Positions 60,358 through 64,000 of a DNA stretch of 64,000 nt are shown piece by piece; the first letter of the stretch is position 1; every line of letters starts with the position of its first letter. Location: NCBI GenBank assembly GCA_036785705.1, contig JAWUZG010000173.1, forward strand, positions 3,085,001-3,149,000, read 5' to 3'. The translations under genes and the position numbers were made by a program. The notes under the pieces are model-generated. The model was given only the letters and a program-made list of their open reading frames with translations, ran no database searches and had not been told where the DNA came from. The stretch comes from Acanthornis magna. Its lineage: Eukaryota; Chordata; Aves; Passeriformes; Acanthizidae.

Positions 60358-60670
60358 GACAAGGAGGCTGGAGAGGAACTTTTCACAAGAGCATGGAGTG
60401 GTAGGACAAGAGGGAATTGGCTTAACCTGAAGGAGGGTAGATTAAATTACATATTAGGAAGAAATTCTCTGTGGGGGTGGTGAGGCCCTGGCACAGGGTG
60501 CCCAGAGAAGCTGTGGCTGCTTCAGACCTGGAAGTGTTCCAGGCCAGGTTGGATGGGGCTTGGAGCAACCTGGGATAGTGGAAGGCATCCCTACCCGTGG
60601 TGGGGGGATGGAATGAGACCATCTTAAAGGTCCCTTCAAACCCAAACTCTTCTATGACTCTACGAATCCC
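60358..60670 (+). mobile_element. CR1 LINE 3' end
   Basis: GGCTGGAGAGGAACTTTTCA, GTGGTAGGACAAGAGGGAAT, GAGGCCCTGGCACAGGGTGC, GTTCCAGGCCAGGTTGGATG, GCTTGGAGCAACCTGGGATA and a tail CTTCTATGACTCTACGAAT mark a 5'-truncated plus-strand CR1 copy. Confidence 0.93.
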
Positions 60671-61212
60671 TAGTGGCTTGGGAAGGCTTTTCTAACTGAT
60701 ACGATGTACCTATGTGTTTTGGGTTTGTTTTCTGGGCTTTTTTTCCCAAAGATGTAGGGATCATCTGTGCCCACAGCCTGATAGAAGCAGATGAAATAAA
60801 GCTGTGAGACACTCATCCATACATCAGCCATTATTGGGAAATTTTGACGTGGGACAACATGTTAAAACAAAAATAAAAGTGCTCAAACACTGGAGGTAGG
60901 TAAGGTAAAATTGAGCACCAAAAGTTGGTTTCAAATAAATCCCCTGTTAAGCCAGCACATGACATACGTGAACAGGAATTACAAAGAGGAAGTTTAAGAG
61001 GCTGTTTCCTACAGTTTCATGTTAGACTTAGCAGCTGGAAGCCAATACAAACACTAAAGAAAAAATTGCTGTGATGTCTGCACATGTAGAATGTTTTCTT
61101 CAAAGTGGCAAGCCAGAAATTCAGGAGATGCAAAGCAAAAATCTAGTTTTGATCCAGGGGAGAAATTACATGGCTAGGAAACAAGTTTTAGTGCCTTGCA
61201 TGTTTTAAGTAT
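60671..61212. other. noncoding stretch, nothing recognised
   Basis: No gene or repeat is recognised. Confidence 0.4.
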
Positions 61213-61396
61213 TATAGAATCAGTCACAAAATGGTTTGGTTTGGAAGGGATCTTAAAGCTCAGATCATTTCACCTCCCTGCTGTGGACGGGGACACCTTT
61301 CACCAGATCAAGTTCTTCCAAGTCCATCCAAGCTGTCCTTGAGCATTCCCAGGGATGGGGCAGCCACAGCTTCCCTGGCCAACCTGTGCCAGAGGA
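61213..61396 (-). mobile_element. CR1 LINE 3' end
   Basis: The plus strand reads TATAGAATCAGTCACAAAAT, GTTTGGAAGGGATCTTAAAG, GTGGACGGGGACACCTTTCA, CCAGGGATGGGGCAGCCACA and CTTCCCTGGCCAACCTGTGC, the reverse complement of a CR1 3' end. Frames at 61231-61548 and 61308-61496 are its shadows. Confidence 0.9.
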
Positions 61397-62847
61397 AACT
61401 GAATAATGTTTTTTTCTTCTTTAAGAAATGGAAATTGATAAATCCATGGGTGATGATAGACACTGTAATTAATATCATTCTATTGTGGATATCCACACAT
61501 TACAGTATGCTTAATGGACTTTGGGAGAGATTAAAAAAGTCCTGCTAGCCTTCTTCTATGGACCACTTAGTGTTGTGTGCAATGTCTGGGTAAGATGTAA
61601 GATTTTGCTGTTGAACTATGCTATTATGGCAAAGTTATGGCAAAAAGAACTCAGCAACTACTGGGGCAAGCATAACTTATCTCCACACAGGCAAATTCAT
61701 CTCCCCATATGAAGAGACAAGAAAATTGTCAAAGCAAGGGCAGGAAAACAAGGTACTAATACAGTGAAATGAAATTCAGGAGAATTATAGAATAGGAATA
61801 AATGAGTGTAACCCTCAAACTGGAGAAACTAGTGATTTTTTTTTTAAGAAGGTTGAAGTAGAAAGTTTATTGAAGAGACTACATTGATAAAATCAGCATT
61901 TTTGACATGTTGGTATGGTTTGCCTGAGTGGGATGTTGCATTTGGGCTGTAACAAGAACAGAAGGGATAAAGCTGATAGAGGGTTTGCGCATGACACCTC
62001 AGAGACACCCACTGCTTCAGTGAACTGATTGAACTTGCTACTTATCTTTTAGTAAAGATAGCTTTCAGGCCATGAAATGGAGCTAGAAAACTAGAGGAGA
62101 TTTTTTCTAAAGTACACATAAAATTGTGTTACAGCGTATTCAGTATAAAAGGCAAGGGCTCAGGGTTTTTCTTATGCTGTAAGGCACTGTTGTAAAAAGA
62201 GACTATTTTCTTTATCAAATCGAAATCATCGTTAAGTGTGGGTTTTTTTCCTAAGGACTTTAAATAGGGAAAATAAATGCTGAATAGTACGTCATAAAAT
62301 TCCTTTCTACTAGGCCATTAGTCCAAATCAGAGAGAATTTATGAATACAATAGATGAGGACTTTAATTAGATGTGGAAATAAATTAGCATAAATTAACTA
62401 AGAGTTTTCAATGTTAGTCAGAATCAAAATTCAGCTATCAAAGATGTTGATTATTTTCCTAAAACTCTATCACATTCTTAAGTTCTGTGGTAAAGAATGA
62501 AATAAATGGAAATGAAAGGTAACAAATGGCAACAAGGAACAAAACGGAAAGAGTCATAACTTCCACGTTATCTTGATTTTTTTAACCACAGAAAATGGGT
62601 GAGGTAATTTAAAACACCACAGGAAAAGTTTCACTGCATAGTAGTAAAGTAACTCAAAAATATTTTAGTAATTTTGGGACGTGCGACCATATGTAACCCT
62701 TAAAAACTATAGAAAATAAAATTTTTACTCCTCTCTGAAATGTTTAGTACCCACATCTATTCTGTAATTAAAAATGCACAAGATTTTATGTTCTCTCATA
62801 TAAGGATGATAAAACACATTAAACTCATCTACTGAGGTGAGAATATT
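61397..62847. other. AT-rich noncoding stretch
   Basis: No gene or repeat is recognised; frames are short and without domains. Confidence 0.4.
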
Positions 62848-63590
62848 ATCATAGAATCATGGAATCATTTAGTTGGAAAAGGACTTTAAGATTATTGAGT
62901 CCAGCTGTTAGCTCAGCGCTGCCAAGCCTAACCCTATGTAATGTCTTTAGGTGTTGCATCTACAAATATTATACACTTCCAAGGATGGTAACTCCACCAC
63001 TGCCCTGGGCAGAATGTTCCAATCTTGAAAACCCTTTTGGGCAAAGATTTTTTTCTGAATTTCCACCTGGGCTTCCAGAGGAGATACACTCTCCTTTTTT
63101 CCCACAAGTTCCAACCAACAGTCTCTGGTTCAGACGGATAAGTCTCCTTCCCCACTTGCTAACCTTTCAGCACATGGGGACTTGTATCTCTGAGTTTTCC
63201 TTCCTGAGGTGTATCCAGCCTTCCTGGACTTCATTTGCCACCAGGACTGCTTTCCAGGGGAATGTGTCATCTAGTCCCCTAAACCAGCCAAACTCTGCCC
63301 TCCATAAGTCCAAGGTGACAGCTCTGCTGATCTCTCTCCTCACATCTCTGAGAATGAAAAACTCTTCCATATCGTGTTCAGTGAACCCAGGACAGCCTAC
63401 AGCCATCACATTTCCCACCAGCCCTTCTCTGCTCACCATCAGCAGCTCCAGTAGGATCCTCCCCTGTCTCACTCACCAGAAAGCCCTGTGCCTCACGCCC
63501 CAGGAACCTCCTAGGACCTTTTCTCTCTGCTGTGTTGTATTTCCAGCAGACACCTCCTAAGTGGATGTACCCCTGGAGAATCAAGGGCCA
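62848..63590 (-). pseudogene. CR1 LINE copy with decayed ORF2 piece joined to its 3' end
   Basis: The right part (63590 to about 63160, minus strand) encodes remnants of LINE ORF2 between endonuclease and reverse transcriptase. The minus-strand frame at 63167-63472 carries REGLVGNVMAVGCPGFTEHD and EFFILRDVRREISRAVTLDL, the pattern of CR1-type ORF2. A neighbouring frame (63378-63584) holds the part just upstream, so a frameshift is present. The left part (about 63060 to 62848) is the standard CR1 3' end, with ATCATAGAATCATGGAATC at its edge. The reverse-transcriptase region is missing between them. The 233-codon plus-strand frame at 62859-63560 is antisense to this. Confidence 0.8.
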
Positions 63591-64000
63591 GTGATCATGG
63601 GACTTCTCTCTCAGATACTTACAAAATATTCCTTCTGTCTCTTCATCCTAGTTGGGAGGCCTATATCATCTATGATATTTGATTCTTAAAAAAAAAATAG
63701 AAAAGGTCATAAAGCTTAGCTTTAAGGATTCTGAAAGGTCTGGGCAAGCCCCTTGGCCTGTTGATGCAATGTTTTACTTAAAGGTTTTGCAGTATCAGGG
63801 ATATTGAATGCATTAAAATGCTAGACACCATGATTTTACAGAAAAATTGTCAGGACTGATGTGCTAAGAAAGCATTCAAGTACCTCCCTGGGCAGTGTGG
63901 AAACCTCTCCCAGCCAACCTCTTACACCTACAAATAATGTATATGGAAATAAACATGTAACATCACCTTACTCTTATTTCTCCTTTGCTACAGCTTTATC
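63591..64000. other. noncoding stretch at window end
   Basis: No gene or repeat is recognised in the last 400 bp. Confidence 0.4.

Noticed and set aside
59812..60483. 223-codon plus-strand open frame next to the provirus
   Set aside because: No domain; its last third is translated CR1 3' sequence and its start has no supporting exon features.
62859..63560. 233-codon plus-strand open frame
   Set aside because: Antisense to a CR1 copy whose minus strand gives recognisable LINE ORF2 text.

Overview
This window looks like avian (probably neoavian or passerine) nuclear DNA. It is AT-rich and sparse. Its dispersed repeats are almost all fragments of CR1 LINEs with the typical 3' tail built on ATTCTATG. 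I see no mammalian-type SINEs or L1. I recognise no host protein-coding exon, rRNA or tRNA. The many short open frames outside the retroviral element look like chance frames or antisense shadows of repeats, so the host part reads as intergenic or intronic sequence.

The outstanding object is a nearly complete, young endogenous retrovirus on the minus strand (49044-59657, about 10.6 kb). It has two 1017-bp LTRs that differ at only 3 positions. A proline-tRNA-type primer binding site lies next to the right-hand (5') LTR, and a polypurine tract lies next to the left-hand (3') LTR. Between them, reading right to left, are an unusually long leader of about 1.84 kb full of tandem repeats, an open gag (551 codons), a UGA stop, an in-frame open pol (protease, reverse transcriptase, RNase H, integrase), and a 369-codon env frame. 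The env frame has a signal-peptide-like segment and a surface-subunit-like body but no room for a transmembrane subunit. Same-frame gag-pol, one zinc knuckle, YVDD, the proline primer site and a GPY/F-like integrase end place it with gammaretrovirus-like (class I) elements.

The most unusual parts are two. The first is the leader array: about sixteen ATGG-centred motifs resembling YY1 sites, carried on 80-bp and 54-bp tandem units. The second is the env frame, which as it stands would encode a soluble, membrane-anchorless surface protein.

Region by region: 1-17.7 kb is AT-rich noncoding DNA with CR1 fragments and an (ATTTT)n tract. 17.76-18.14 kb is a compound purine pentanucleotide satellite. 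18-44 kb is noncoding with CR1 fragments, homopolymer tracts and several candidate regulatory patches (near 24.25-24.6, 32.15-32.4 and 33.8-34.3 kb). 44.2-44.57 kb is a probable solo LTR of another retrovirus family. 49.0-59.7 kb is the provirus. 59.7-64 kb is noncoding with three CR1 copies, the last retaining a decayed piece of LINE ORF2.
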